64,000 bases of DNA. Origin: Nocardioides scoriae (GTDB lineage Bacteria; Actinomycetota; Actinomycetes; Propionibacteriales; Nocardioidaceae). The first letter of the stretch is position 1. Every line of letters starts with the position of its first letter. The stretch lies in contig NZ_LT629757.1 of the NCBI RefSeq assembly GCF_900104965.1, positions 1,674,001-1,738,000 of the forward strand, read 5' to 3'. This document shows positions 52,472 through 61,447 of the stretch, piece after piece. The notes beneath the pieces are model-generated. The model had not been told where the DNA came from and searched no databases. It was given only the letters and a program-made list of their open reading frames with translations. Position numbers and translations under genes: made by a program.

Positions 52472-54541
52472 TCACGAGGCGTCCCCCACGGTGGTGCCGC
52501 CGGCGGCGTCGACGGTGACGTCGAGCGGCCGCCCGCCGGCCCGCAACCCTCGCAGCGCGAACGGTCCCAGCGCGGTCCCGACCCGCTCGGGGACCGACCG
52601 GGTCCCGTCGGGGTCGACGTCGACCCCGGTCGCCGCCACCAGCGCCGCGACGGCCCCGGCGGCGGACCAGGCCTGCGGCCGGCACGCGGCGGGGTAGGCC
52701 GCGGGCGAGGTCACCGCGTCGGCCGCGTCGCCGGCGTACAGCTCGGGGAAGCGCTGGCCGAAGCCCTCGGCGGCCCGCACCAGGTCGGCCGCCAGCAGCG
52801 CGGCCGCGTCGTGGTGGCCCTCGGCCGCCAGGCCCCGCACGGCGATGGCCGTGTCGTGGGGCCACACGGACCCGCCGTGGTAGCTCAGGCGCGAGAACCG
52901 CGGCGAGCGCGGGGTCAGGGTGTGCACGCCGAAGCCCGAGCGCAGCTCGCCGACCAGGACCTCGGCCACGCGGCGCGAGCGCGCCCCGTCGAGGATCCCG
53001 GTGCCCAGCAGGTGGCCCAGGTTGGAGGTGACCGAGTCGACCCGGGCGCCGTCGCGGTCCAGCGCGATCGCGACGTGGCCGCCCTCGGGGGTCTCGACCC
53101 AGAAGTCGCGCGCGAAGCGGGCCCGCAGGTCGGAGGCCCACTCCAGCAGGCCCGGCACGGGCGGCTCGCCGTGCGCCGCGAGGAGGGCCGACCCGGCGAC
53201 GGCCGCCTCGTGGGCGTAGGCCTGGACCTCGCACAGCGCGATCGGCGCCTCGGCCAGGCGGCCGTCGGCGTGCTGGACCGAGTCGAAGCTGTCCTTCCAC
53301 CCCTGGTTGGACAGGCCGGTGCCCGAGGTGTCGACGTAGCGCAGCCACCCGGTCTCGCGGGACTGCTCGAGCACCCACTCCAGGCAGCGCCGGGCCGCCG
53401 GCAGCAGCGCCCGGACCTGCTCGGGGTCGGCGCCCCAGCGGGCCGCGTCGGCGAGCAGGCAGACGAACAGCGGCGTCGCGTCGACCGTGCCGTAGTAGAG
53501 GGGTGGCAGCTGGTGGTCCAGGTCCGGGTCGCGCACCTCGTGGAGGATCTTGCCGGGCTGCTCCTCGGTGGCCGGGTCGTCGCGCTCGCCCTGACGCGCG
53601 GCCAGCACCCGCAGCGTCGAGAGGGCCAGGTCGGTGTCGACCGGCAGCAGCAGCCGCGCCGCCCACAGCGAGTCGCGCCCGAAGAGCGTGAGGAACCACG
53701 GGCTGCCCGCCGCCAGGAACCGGTCGCCGGGCGAGCCGTCGGCGCCGTCGCGCAGCAGCAGGCCCTCGAGGTCGAGCAGGCTGCGGGTCAGCAGCCGCCC
53801 CAGCCGGGGGTCGGGCGCCTGGACCGCCACCCGCTCGGCCCACCCGACCGGCCCGCCGGGCCCGAAGCGAGGCGTGCCGACGCTGCGCAGCCGCACCCCG
53901 ACCTCCACCGACGCGCCCGGGCCGAGCCGACGGCGCCAGCTCAGGCGGGCGGTGGCGTCGTCGAGGGCCACGTCGTCGACGTCGGCCAGGGCGAGCCGCA
54001 GCTCGCGGCCGCGGCCCTCCCAGACCAGCTCGCCGGCGGCGTCGTCGCGCACGGGCGCCCGTGCCGGCAGCGCCTCGCCCTGCTTGACGGCGTGCATCGG
54101 CGCCAGGTCGGACTCGACGTCGAGGTGGAGCACCACGTCGACGGCCTCGCGGGCGGAGCTGCTCACCCGCAGCCGCTCCTCGACGCCGTCCGGGGCCAGG
54201 GTGCGGACCCGCTCCAGGAGCACCGTCGGGTCGGGCTGGTGGTCCCCCAGGCCGCGGGCGACGTAGGCGAACTCGTGGCGCGAGGTGCCCGACGCGTCGG
54301 CGCGCACCAGCTCCAGCGGGGAGTGCTCGACCCCGACCTCGAGGCGGCGGACCAGGCGGACGTCGTCGACGTACCAGCCCGCCACCCCGCCCCCGCGCGG
54401 CCGCACCTGGCCGTCGGCGTCGCTCAGCACGAGGCCCGGCGCGGCGACGGCCGTGGCGAGGTCGTGGAGCAGCGGCTGCAGCTCCCGCGGAGCGGATCCG
54501 GGGGTTGACGCATCGAGGACTGGCTGCGTAACTTCGGTCAC
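52472..54541 (-). CDS. Glycogen-debranching-type glucosidase (amylo-alpha-1,6-glucosidase family)
   Basis: This 689-residue protein has the N-terminal glycogen-debranching domain (about 40-240) and a C-terminal (alpha/alpha)6 barrel (about 260-690) with SPWFLTLFGRDSLWAARLL, QGWKDSFDSVQHADG and PAAYPAACRPQAWSA. Such proteins hydrolyse alpha-glucosides or glucosylglycerate-like and branched glucans; which one is not shown. I chose the GTG at 54541, 8 nt from a TAAAAT box; longer frames start inside the operator. It diverges from a LacI regulator and sugar importer, so it probably acts on the imported sugar. Confidence 0.85.
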   Translation of the reverse strand: MTEVTQPVLDASTPGSAPRELQPLLHDLATAVAAPGLVLSDADGQVRPRGGGVAGWYVDDVRLVRRLEVGVEHSPLELVRADASGTSRHEFAYVARGLGDHQPDPTVLLERVRTLAPDGVEERLRVSSSAREAVDVVLHLDVESDLAPMHAVKQGEALPARAPVRDDAAGELVWEGRGRELRLALADVDDVALDDATARLSWRRRLGPGASVEVGVRLRSVGTPRFGPGGPVGWAERVAVQAPDPRLGRLLTRSLLDLEGLLLRDGADGSPGDRFLAAGSPWFLTLFGRDSLWAARLLLPVDTDLALSTLRVLAARQGERDDPATEEQPGKILHEVRDPDLDHQLPPLYYGTVDATPLFVCLLADAARWGADPEQVRALLPAARRCLEWVLEQSRETGWLRYVDTSGTGLSNQGWKDSFDSVQHADGRLAEAPIALCEVQAYAHEAAVAGSALLAAHGEPPVPGLLEWASDLRARFARDFWVETPEGGHVAIALDRDGARVDSVTSNLGHLLGTGILDGARSRRVAEVLVGELRSGFGVHTLTPRSPRFSRLSYHGGSVWPHDTAIAVRGLAAEGHHDAAALLAADLVRAAEGFGQRFPELYAGDAADAVTSPAAYPAACRPQAWSAAGAVAALVAATGVDVDPDGTRSVPERVGTALGPFALRGLRAGGRPLDVTVDAAGGTTVGDAS

Positions 54542-54549
54542 ACCGCCGG

Positions 54550-54564
54550 ATTTTAGCGCTAAAA
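54550..54564. promoter_or_regulatory. LacI-type operator shared by the debranching gene and the LacI operon
   Basis: TTTTAGCGCTAAAA (54551-54564) is a perfect palindrome with the central CG typical of LacI-family sites. It overlaps TAAAAT (54550-54555, minus strand), the -10 box of the debranching enzyme gene, and lies about 65 bases before the lacI-type start. Confidence 0.75.
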
Positions 54565-54630
54565 ACACCCCCGGCCGCAACCCCCACGTCCTGGTTCGAC
54601 CCGTCCCGACCGATGCCGAGGAGACCCGCA

Positions 54631-55692
54631 GTGCGAGGCCCCAGCCGTCACGGCGCCGCGACGCTCGACGACGTCGCCCGGCGTGCCGAGGTGTCGGCGA
54701 TGACGGTCTCCAACGCGCTCAACCACCCGGCGCGGCTCTCCCCCGAGACGCTGGCGCGGGTGCGGGACGCCATCGAGGAGCTCGGCTACCGGCCCAACCG
54801 CTCGGCGCGCACGCTGCGCAGCCAGACCTCGCGGCTGGTGGGCGTCCGCGTCGAGCGCTCCCGGCAGGACCGCGCGGCGCTGCTGCTCGACCAGTTCCTG
54901 CACGCGCTGGCCGAGTCGGCCTCCAGCCTGGGCTACCACCTGATCCTGTGCCACGCCGCCGGCGACAGCGCCGAGCTGGCCGCCTACCAGGAGCTGCGGC
55001 AGACCACGGCCGTCGACGCGTTCGTGCTGACCGGCGCGCACCGCGACGACGCCCGGATGGCGTGGCTGCGCGAGCAGGGCGTCACCTTCGCCTCCTTCGG
55101 CCGCTCGTGGGACGCCGACCCCGACGGCCCCGGGGCCTTCTCGTGGGTCGACGTCGACGGCGCCGCCGGCATCCGCGCCGCGGTCGAGCACCTCGCCACC
55201 CAGGGCCACACCGAGATCGGGTTCGTCGGCTGGCCCGAGGACTCCGAGCTCGGCCGCGACCGGCTCCGGGGGTGGCAGGAGGCCTGCACGGCCCTCGGGC
55301 TGCCCGCCCGCGTGCGGGCCCACGTCGTCGACGAGTTCGACGCCGGGCGCGACGTCGCCCACCGGCTGCTCGACGCCCCCCGCGGCGGACCGGTCCCGAC
55401 CGCGCTGGTCTGCGTCTCGGACACGCTGGCCCTGGGCGTGCTCCGCACCCTGTCCGAGCGCGGGCTGCGGGCCGGCCCGGACGTCGCGGTCACCGGCTTC
55501 GACAACTCGCCCTCGGCCGCCCTCACCACCCCCGGCCTCACCAGCATCGACCAGCCGCTCGCCGACGTGGCGGCCGAGCTGGTGCGGATCCTCGACGCCG
55601 AGCTCAGCGGCGTGGCCGCGACGGCCGCCTCCCCCGCGCAGACCCTGCTCCCGCCCCGCCTGGTCGTCCGCGACTCCAGCCTGTCCCGGTGA
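54631..55692 (+). CDS. LacI-family transcriptional regulator
   Basis: This 353-residue repressor has an N-terminal HTH (ATLDDVARRAEVSAMTVSNAL) with the hinge helix at about residue 50, and a periplasmic-binding-protein-like effector domain. The GTG at 54631 has GAGGAG at 54618-54623 and is preferred over the ATG at 54613. It is the first gene before a sugar importer and diverges from the debranching enzyme; the palindrome between them is its likely site. The effector is presumably the imported sugar. Confidence 0.9.
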   Translation: MRGPSRHGAATLDDVARRAEVSAMTVSNALNHPARLSPETLARVRDAIEELGYRPNRSARTLRSQTSRLVGVRVERSRQDRAALLLDQFLHALAESASSLGYHLILCHAAGDSAELAAYQELRQTTAVDAFVLTGAHRDDARMAWLREQGVTFASFGRSWDADPDGPGAFSWVDVDGAAGIRAAVEHLATQGHTEIGFVGWPEDSELGRDRLRGWQEACTALGLPARVRAHVVDEFDAGRDVAHRLLDAPRGGPVPTALVCVSDTLALGVLRTLSERGLRAGPDVAVTGFDNSPSAALTTPGLTSIDQPLADVAAELVRILDAELSGVAATAASPAQTLLPPRLVVRDSSLSR

Positions 55693-55721
55693 CCCCCTCA
55701 CCCCCACCCAAGGAGATCCCC

Positions 55722-56972
55722 ATGTCCGTCTCGACCTCCCGCCTGCGCCTCGGCCTCGTCGCCTGCGCCGGGCTGCTCACCCTCACCGCCTGCGGCGGCG
55801 GCTCCGGCTTCGAGGACAGCGGCTCCGGCAGCGGCTCCGGGGGCGGCGACGGCAAGCTGAGCATCCTCATCGGCTCGTCGGGCGACGCCGAGACCGCCGC
55901 GGTCAAGAAGGCCGTGGCCGACTGGTCGGAGCAGAGCGGCACCGACGCCGAGGTCACCGTGGCCTCCGACCTCAACCAGCAGCTGAGCCAGGGCTTCGCG
56001 TCGAACAACCCGCCCGACGTGTTCTACATGAGCACCGACCAGCTCGGCGGCTACGTCGACAACGGGTCGCTCTACGCCTACGGCGACGACCTCCCGAACG
56101 CCGACGAGTTCTACCCCAACCTGCGCCAGGCCTTCACGGTCGACGACCAGTTCTACTGCGCCCCCAAGGACTTCTCGACGCTGGCGCTGTGGATCAACGA
56201 CGCGAAGTGGAAGCAGGCCGGGCTCACCGACGCCGACGTCCCCACCACCTGGGACGAGCTCGCGGCCGTGTCGAAGAAGCTGACCCGCGGCAAGCAGCCC
56301 GGCCTGAGCTTCAGCCCGGAGTACCAGCGGGTGGGCGCCTTCTTCCCGCAGGCCGGCGGCGCGATGACCAACGAGGACCAGACCGAGGCCACCGTCGACA
56401 CCTCGCAGAACGACGAGGCCCTCACCTACGTCCAGCAGCTGCTGGACGACGGCTCCGCGCAGTACTCCTCCAAGCTCGGCGCGGGCTGGGGCGGCGAGGC
56501 CTTCGGCAAGGGCCTCTCGGCCATGACCATCGAGGGCAACTGGCTCATCGGCGCGATGCAGAACGACTACCCCGACGTCGACTACACGGTCGCCGAGCTG
56601 CCGGCCGGCCCCGCCGGCAAGGGCACCCTGGCCTTCACCAACTGCTGGGGCATCGCCGACTCGAGCAGCGAGAAGTCCGATGCCGTCTCCCTGGTGGAGA
56701 AGCTCACCTCCGCCGAGGACCAGGCCGGCTTCGCGAAGGCCTTCGGCGTGATCCCCTCGGTCGAGTCGGCCGCGCAGCAGTACAAGAGCGACTCCCCGGA
56801 GGTGGCGCCCTTCATCGACGGCGCCGACTACGCCCAGAACCCGCCGTCCACCGTGGGGGCGGCCGACGTGATCACCGACTTCAACTCCCAGCTGGAGACG
56901 CTCGACAGCACGGACCCGAAGCAGATCCTCGCCTCGGTCCAGCAGTCGCTCCAGGCCACGATCGGCCAGTAG
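55722..56972 (+). CDS. Sugar ABC transporter substrate-binding lipoprotein
   Basis: This 416-residue protein is a type 1 extracellular solute-binding lipoprotein. The signal peptide ends in the lipobox LTAC with the mature Cys at about residue 24, followed by a Gly/Ser linker. The rest shows the maltose-type fold (WINDAKWKQAGLTDADVPTTWDEL, FTNCWGIADSSSEKS). AAGGAGA precedes the ATG at 55722. It is 29 bases downstream of the LacI gene. Confidence 0.92.
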   Translation: MSVSTSRLRLGLVACAGLLTLTACGGGSGFEDSGSGSGSGGGDGKLSILIGSSGDAETAAVKKAVADWSEQSGTDAEVTVASDLNQQLSQGFASNNPPDVFYMSTDQLGGYVDNGSLYAYGDDLPNADEFYPNLRQAFTVDDQFYCAPKDFSTLALWINDAKWKQAGLTDADVPTTWDELAAVSKKLTRGKQPGLSFSPEYQRVGAFFPQAGGAMTNEDQTEATVDTSQNDEALTYVQQLLDDGSAQYSSKLGAGWGGEAFGKGLSAMTIEGNWLIGAMQNDYPDVDYTVAELPAGPAGKGTLAFTNCWGIADSSSEKSDAVSLVEKLTSAEDQAGFAKAFGVIPSVESAAQQYKSDSPEVAPFIDGADYAQNPPSTVGAADVITDFNSQLETLDSTDPKQILASVQQSLQATIGQ

Positions 56973-56976
56973 GCGC

Positions 56977-58095
56977 ATGCCTGGTGACCGAGCGCCCCGC
57001 AGCTCTGCGCTGCGGGGCCACCAGTCGCGCGACGGCTGGGTGCTGATGACCCCCGTCGTGGTGGTCCTGGGGCTCTTCCTCGTCGCCCCGGTCCTGATGG
57101 CGGCCTGGGTCTCCGTGTCGGACTGGCGCGGCAACGGCAGTCCCTTCGGCTCCGACGTCGGCTTCGTGGGCCTGGCCAACTACCGCGAGATCCTCGCGGG
57201 CGGCGGCCTGGCCGAGCGCGACTTCGGCACGTCCCTGCGCAACAACCTGTTCTACGTCGTGCTCGTGGTGCCGCTGCAGACCGCGCTGGCCCTGCTGCTG
57301 GCGGTCTTCGTCAGCCGCCGGGTGCTCCGCGGCCGCGGCTTCTTCCGCACCGCGTTCTACTTCCCCTCGGTGACCAGCTCGGTGGCCATCACGGTGCTGT
57401 GGCTGTTCCTGTTCAGCACCAGCGGCGTGGTCAACCAGGTGCTCGGCTGGTTCGGCCTCAACGGTCCGGCGTGGTTCCAGGACCCCCGCGGCGTGCTGCA
57501 CCTGCTGCTCGGGACCGTCGGCGTCGACACCGCGCCCGGTGCCCTGGCCGACCACGGCCTGCTGGGGATCACCTGGTGGGACTGGCTGGCCGGCCCCTCG
57601 GTGGCGATGAGCGCCTTCGTGCTGATGGCGGTGTTCACCACCTCGGGCACGTTCATGCTGCTGTTCATCGCGGCGCTGAACAACATCGGCGAGGAGATCG
57701 AGGAGGCCGGTCTCATCGACGGCGCCAACGGCTGGCAGCGCTTCCGCCACATCACGCTGCCGATGCTGCGTCCCACGCTGTTCACCGTGCTCACGCTCGG
57801 GCTGATCGGCACCTGGCAGGTGTTCGACCAGATCTACACCGGCACCCAGGGCGGGCCGGCGAAGACGACCCTCACCCCGGCGTACCTCTCCTTCCAGTCG
57901 GCGTTCGTCAACCAGCAGTGGGGCCAGGGCGCGGCGATCGCCTTCATCCTGTTCGCCATCATCGTGGTGCTCACGCTCGTGCAGCGGTGGGCGCTCTCGG
58001 AGGAGCGCGGCTCGAAGGCCGCGCGCGCCCGGGCGGACGAGATCCGGGCCTCGGTCACCGCCCGCCAGGACAGCACCTCAGGAGGCTCCGCATGA
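56977..58095 (+). CDS. Sugar ABC transporter permease (MalF/LacF type)
   Basis: This 372-residue permease has six membrane segments. The EAA loop that contacts the ATPase is EEAGLIDGANGWQRFRHITL. The ATG at 56977 lies 4 bases after the binding-protein stop; GTG 56983 is an alternative. It has a large loop between TM3 and TM4 (residues about 160-190) longer than usual for LacF. Confidence 0.9.
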   Translation: MPGDRAPRSSALRGHQSRDGWVLMTPVVVVLGLFLVAPVLMAAWVSVSDWRGNGSPFGSDVGFVGLANYREILAGGGLAERDFGTSLRNNLFYVVLVVPLQTALALLLAVFVSRRVLRGRGFFRTAFYFPSVTSSVAITVLWLFLFSTSGVVNQVLGWFGLNGPAWFQDPRGVLHLLLGTVGVDTAPGALADHGLLGITWWDWLAGPSVAMSAFVLMAVFTTSGTFMLLFIAALNNIGEEIEEAGLIDGANGWQRFRHITLPMLRPTLFTVLTLGLIGTWQVFDQIYTGTQGGPAKTTLTPAYLSFQSAFVNQQWGQGAAIAFILFAIIVVLTLVQRWALSEERGSKAARARADEIRASVTARQDSTSGGSA

Positions 58096-58949
58096 GCACC
58101 GCCACCCCCACCTCCCGGCGGTCCCGCGTCTCGGCGGCGACGGTCGCGACGTACGCCGTGCTGGTGGTGCTCGCGGTCGTCTACGTGATGCCGTTCCTCA
58201 TCCAGGTCGCGACGTCGTTCAAGACCGAGGACGACGCGGCGGCCAACCCGCTCTCGCTGGTGCCCGCGACGGTGACCACCGAGGCCTACCGGACGCTGTT
58301 CCTCAACTCCGACCTGCCGCTGTGGTTCGCCAACTCGGTCGTCGTCACGCTGTGCGTCACGCTCGGGCGGGTGCTGTTCTGCTCGATGGCGGGCTACGCG
58401 CTGGCGCGGGTGCCCTTCCGGGGGCGGGCGCTGTCGTTCGCGGTGCTGGTGGCCGTGATGGCCGTGCCCAACGTGGTGCTGCTGATCCCGAAGTTCCTCG
58501 TCATCAACCAGCTCGCGATCTACGACTCGTACGCCGGCCTCATCATCCCGCTGCTGGCCGACGCGTCCGCCGTGTTCATCATGAAGGGCTTCTTCGAGTC
58601 GATCCCCGCCAGCGTCGAGGAGGCGGCCCGCGTCGACGGGGCCGGCACCTTCCGGATCTTCTGGTCGGTCGTGCTCCCGATGGCACGGCCCGCGCTGATG
58701 ACGATCGTGATCCTGTCGTTCCAGGCGTCGTGGAACGAGCTCAACCACTTCATCGTGGCCAGCCAGGACCCCTCGCTCTACACCCTCACCAAGGGCGTCG
58801 CGCAGCTCGCGTCCGGAGCGCTCAGCCAGGGCACGCAGTACCCCGTCAAGCTCGCGGCCGCCGCGCTCATGACGGTGCCCGTCGCGGTCGTGTTCTTCGT
58901 GTTCCAGAAGCGGATCGTCAACACCACCACCGGGGCGGTCAAGGAGTAG
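58092..58949 (+). CDS. Sugar ABC transporter permease (MalG/LacG type)
   Basis: This 285-residue permease pairs with the previous one. The EAA motif is [20 protein letters not shown], and the C-terminus ends with the short [17 protein letters not shown]. The ATG at 58092 overlaps the previous stop by four bases. No ATPase gene follows, so a shared MsiK-type ATPase elsewhere is inferred. A strong hairpin ends the operon. Confidence 0.92.
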   Translation: MSTATPTSRRSRVSAATVATYAVLVVLAVVYVMPFLIQVATSFKTEDDAAANPLSLVPATVTTEAYRTLFLNSDLPLWFANSVVVTLCVTLGRVLFCSMAGYALARVPFRGRALSFAVLVAVMAVPNVVLLIPKFLVINQLAIYDSYAGLIIPLLADASAVFIMKGFFESIPASVEEAARVDGAGTFRIFWSVVLPMARPALMTIVILSFQASWNELNHFIVASQDPSLYTLTKGVAQLASGALSQGTQYPVKLAAAALMTVPVAVVFFVFQKRIVNTTTGAVKE

Positions 58950-58954
58950 CCGAG

Positions 58955-58993
58955 CCCGTCCCGGGGCGTCTCACCCGACTGCCCCGGGGCGGG
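58955..58993 (+). terminator. Terminator of the sugar importer operon
   Basis: A 13-bp stem (one G-T wobble; CCCGTCCCGGGGC / GCCCCGGGGCGGG) with a 13-nt loop follows the last permease by 5 bases. No T-run is seen. Confidence 0.65.
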
Positions 58994-59003
58994 TCCGCGC
59001 TGC

Positions 59004-59044
59004 TAGCGTCGGTCGGGTCTGCCATGTCGTCGTACGCAAGGAGT
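59004..59044 (+). promoter_or_regulatory. mdh promoter and ribosome binding site
   Basis: TAGCGT (59004-59009) and AAGGAGT (59038-59044) precede the GTG at 59050, giving a leader of roughly 35 nt. Confidence 0.45.
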
Positions 59045-59049
59045 CCCTC

Positions 59050-60033
59050 GTGAGCACCACCCCGCTCAAGGTCGCCGTCACCGGTGCCGCCGGCCAGATC
59101 GGCTACAGCCTGCTCTTCCGACTCGCGAGCGGCGCGCTCGGCGACCGCCCGATCGAGCTGCGGCTGCTCGAGATCGAGCCCGCCCTGAAGACCCTCGAGG
59201 GCGTCGTCATGGAGCTCGACGACTGCGCGTTCCCCAACCTGGCCGGCATCGAGATCGGCCACGAGGCCGAGAAGGTCTTCGACGGCGTCAACCTCGCCCT
59301 GCTCGTCGGCGCCCGCCCCCGCGGCCCCGGCATGGAGCGCGGCGACCTGCTCGAGGCCAACGGCGCGATCTTCACCGCCCAGGGCAAGGCCCTCAACGCC
59401 GTCGCCGCCGACGACGTCCGCATCGGCGTGACCGGCAACCCGGCCAACACCAACGCGCTGATCGCCATGACCAACGCCCCCGACGTCCCGCAGTCCCGGT
59501 TCTCGGCGCTGACCCGCCTCGACCACAACCGCGCCATCTCCCAGCTGGCGGCCAAGACCGGCGCGCCCGTCACCGACATCACCCACATGACGATCTGGGG
59601 CAACCACTCGGCCACCCAGTACCCCGACCTGTTCCACGCCCAGGTCGCCGGCCGCAACGCCGCCGAGACCGTCGGCGACCAGGACTGGCTGGAGAACACC
59701 TTCATCCCGACCGTCGCCAAGCGCGGCGCCGCGATCATCGACGCCCGCGGTTCCTCCTCGGCCGCCTCGGCCGCCTCCGCCACCATCGACGCCGCCCGCG
59801 ACTGGCTGCACGGCTCGGCCGACGACGACTGGGTCTCGATGGCGGTCGTCTCCGACGGCTCCTACGGCGTCCCCGAGGGCCTCATCTCCTCCTTCCCCGT
59901 CACCACCCGTGACGGCGACTGGGAGATCGTCCAGGGCCTGGAGATCGACGACTTCTCCCGCGCCCGCATCGACGCCTCGGTCGCGGAGCTCGCCGAGGAG
60001 CGCGACGCCGTCGCGAAGCTCGGCCTCATCTGA
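59050..60033 (+). CDS. mdh: Malate dehydrogenase
   Basis: This 327-residue NAD-dependent enzyme interconverts malate and oxaloacetate. The Rossmann motif is [12 protein letters not shown], with the active-site segments [25 protein letters not shown] and [10 protein letters not shown], and the catalytic His in [13 protein letters not shown]. It is the cytosolic LDH-like type usual in actinobacteria. It has its own promoter and is followed by a palindrome cluster. Confidence 0.97.
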   Translation: MSTTPLKVAVTGAAGQIGYSLLFRLASGALGDRPIELRLLEIEPALKTLEGVVMELDDCAFPNLAGIEIGHEAEKVFDGVNLALLVGARPRGPGMERGDLLEANGAIFTAQGKALNAVAADDVRIGVTGNPANTNALIAMTNAPDVPQSRFSALTRLDHNRAISQLAAKTGAPVTDITHMTIWGNHSATQYPDLFHAQVAGRNAAETVGDQDWLENTFIPTVAKRGAAIIDARGSSSAASAASATIDAARDWLHGSADDDWVSMAVVSDGSYGVPEGLISSFPVTTRDGDWEIVQGLEIDDFSRARIDASVAELAEERDAVAKLGLI

Positions 60034-60050
60034 GGCTCACCGACACCACC

Positions 60051-60139
60051 GGTTTCCCAGGGGCCCCTGGGAACCTGTCACTCCCCGGGCGCAATTCCGC
60101 CCGGGGAGTAACGGTTTCCCAGGGGCCCTTGGGAAACCG
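60051..60139 (+). repeat. Triple hairpin cluster with TTTCCC arms
   Basis: Three palindromes lie in a row. Two flanking ones share the outer arms GGTTTCCC (60051-60075, imperfect, core GGGGCCCC) and CGGTTTCCC (60112-60139, 28 nt, one mismatched pair). Between them is a 12-bp stem with a CAATTC loop (60080-60109, ACTCCCCGGGCG arms). It lies between mdh and the next gene on the same strand, so it may terminate mdh. Its 28-nt half matches the outer arms of the palindrome at 6281-6308 but has a different core. Confidence 0.75.
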
Positions 60140-60160
60140 CCGACGCCGCAGGAGGCCCCG

Positions 60161-61216
60161 ATGACCGACCCCGTACGCCGCCGCACGCCGGTCGTCCTCG
60201 ACGTCGACACGGGCGTGGACGACGCGTGCGCGCTGCTGCTGGCCTCGCTCCACCCGGACCTCGAGCTGCGGGCCGTCACGTGCGTGGGCGGCAACGCCCC
60301 GCTCGCCGACGTGGTGCGCAACACCCTGACCGTGCTCGACGTGTGCGGGCGCGAGGACGTGCCGGTGGCCGCGGGGGCGGCGCGGCCGCTGCTCGAGACG
60401 CCGGTCGACGCCCGCCACGTGCACGGCGACGACGGCATGGGCGACCTCGACCGGCCCACCTCCACCCGCTCCCCCGACCCCCGGCACGCCGTCGAGCTGC
60501 TGCGCGACGTGCTGCTCGAGGCGGCGGAGGCGGGCGAGCCCGTCACGCTGGTGCCGCTGGCCCCGCTGACCAACATCGCGCTGCTGCTGCGCACGCACCC
60601 GCAGGTGGCGCGCGGCCTGGAGCGGATCGTGTTCATGGGCGGCGCGGCCGAGGTCGGCAACGCCACCGCGTCGGCGGAGTTCAACGTCTTCCACGACCCG
60701 GAGGCCGCGGCCGTCGTCCTGGACGCCGCGACCGAGCTCGGCATCGAGCTGGTGATGTACGGCCTCGACGTGTTCTACGGGCCGCAGGTCACCCGCGAGC
60801 AGGCCGCCGAGCTGCTCGCCCAGGACGGCCCCGCGCGGCTGGCCGGCGAGCTGATCACCTTCCAGTGCGACCGCTTCGGCACCGGCTCGGCCACCATCGG
60901 CGACGCCGGCGCCGTGTGCGCGGTCATCGACCCCGGGGCGCTGGCTGTGCGGCCGCTGCCGATGCGCGTGGAGCTGGCCGGAACCTGGTCGCGCGGGCGC
61001 ACCATCGTCGACCGGCGCGACTGGGCGGGCAACCTGGCCCACGACCCGCACGGCGAGGCGCCGGCGCGGGTCGGGGTGGCGCTGGCCGTCGACGGTGCGC
61101 GCTACACCCGGCTGTGGTTGGAGACGCTTCAGCCCGGCTGGTCGGGGATGACGCTGGAGAGCACGACCAGCGCGACGCCCACGCCGGCGAGCATCCCGAC
61201 GTCGATCCAGCGGTAG
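60161..61216 (+). CDS. Nucleoside hydrolase (IunH family)
   Basis: This 351-residue enzyme hydrolyses N-glycosidic bonds of purine or pyrimidine nucleosides. The calcium-binding N-terminal motif is DVDTGVDDACALL and the later AEFNVFHDPEAAAVV is also characteristic. Base specificity cannot be told. AGGAGG precedes the ATG at 60161. The normal family end is near residue 325 (RLWLETL); the frame then runs about 25 residues further into the opposite-strand gene. It may help nucleoside salvage with the genes near 20-30 kb. Confidence 0.88.
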   Translation: MTDPVRRRTPVVLDVDTGVDDACALLLASLHPDLELRAVTCVGGNAPLADVVRNTLTVLDVCGREDVPVAAGAARPLLETPVDARHVHGDDGMGDLDRPTSTRSPDPRHAVELLRDVLLEAAEAGEPVTLVPLAPLTNIALLLRTHPQVARGLERIVFMGGAAEVGNATASAEFNVFHDPEAAAVVLDAATELGIELVMYGLDVFYGPQVTREQAAELLAQDGPARLAGELITFQCDRFGTGSATIGDAGAVCAVIDPGALAVRPLPMRVELAGTWSRGRTIVDRRDWAGNLAHDPHGEAPARVGVALAVDGARYTRLWLETLQPGWSGMTLESTTSATPTPASIPTSIQR

Positions 61217-61428
61217 CGGCGCACCCGCAGCATCCCCGCCTCGTGCTCGCTCAGCACCGCCCGCATGGCGGCGGCGGCGAGCAGCGCGAAGCCGATCAGG
61301 CTGACGCCCCGGCGCCAGGGCCCGAAGGCCACCAGCAGCATGCCGACGGCGGAGACGCCGACGACGACGAGGTAGACCAGCCCGCCCAGGGTGGAGGGCA
61401 CCCGACGGGGCTCGCGCTCCACGCTCAC
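61129..61428 (-). CDS. DUF3017 membrane protein
   Basis: This 99-residue protein has three hydrophobic segments (about 15-35, 43-60 and 75-94) and matches DUF3017, a small actinobacterial membrane family often next to folD. Function unknown. It starts at GTG 61428, 19 bases after the folD stop. Its last 88 bases overlap the end of the nucleoside hydrolase on the other strand. Confidence 0.78.
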   Translation of the reverse strand: MSVEREPRRVPSTLGGLVYLVVVGVSAVGMLLVAFGPWRRGVSLIGFALLAAAAMRAVLSEHEAGMLRVRRYRWIDVGMLAGVGVALVVLSSVIPDQPG

Positions 61429-61447
61429 GCCCCGCCCACGGTCGCCG

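Noticed and set aside
54613-54630. ATG at 54613 as start of the LacI-type regulator
   Set aside because: It has no ribosome binding site, whereas the GTG at 54631 is correctly spaced from GAGGAG and starts the usual N-terminus.
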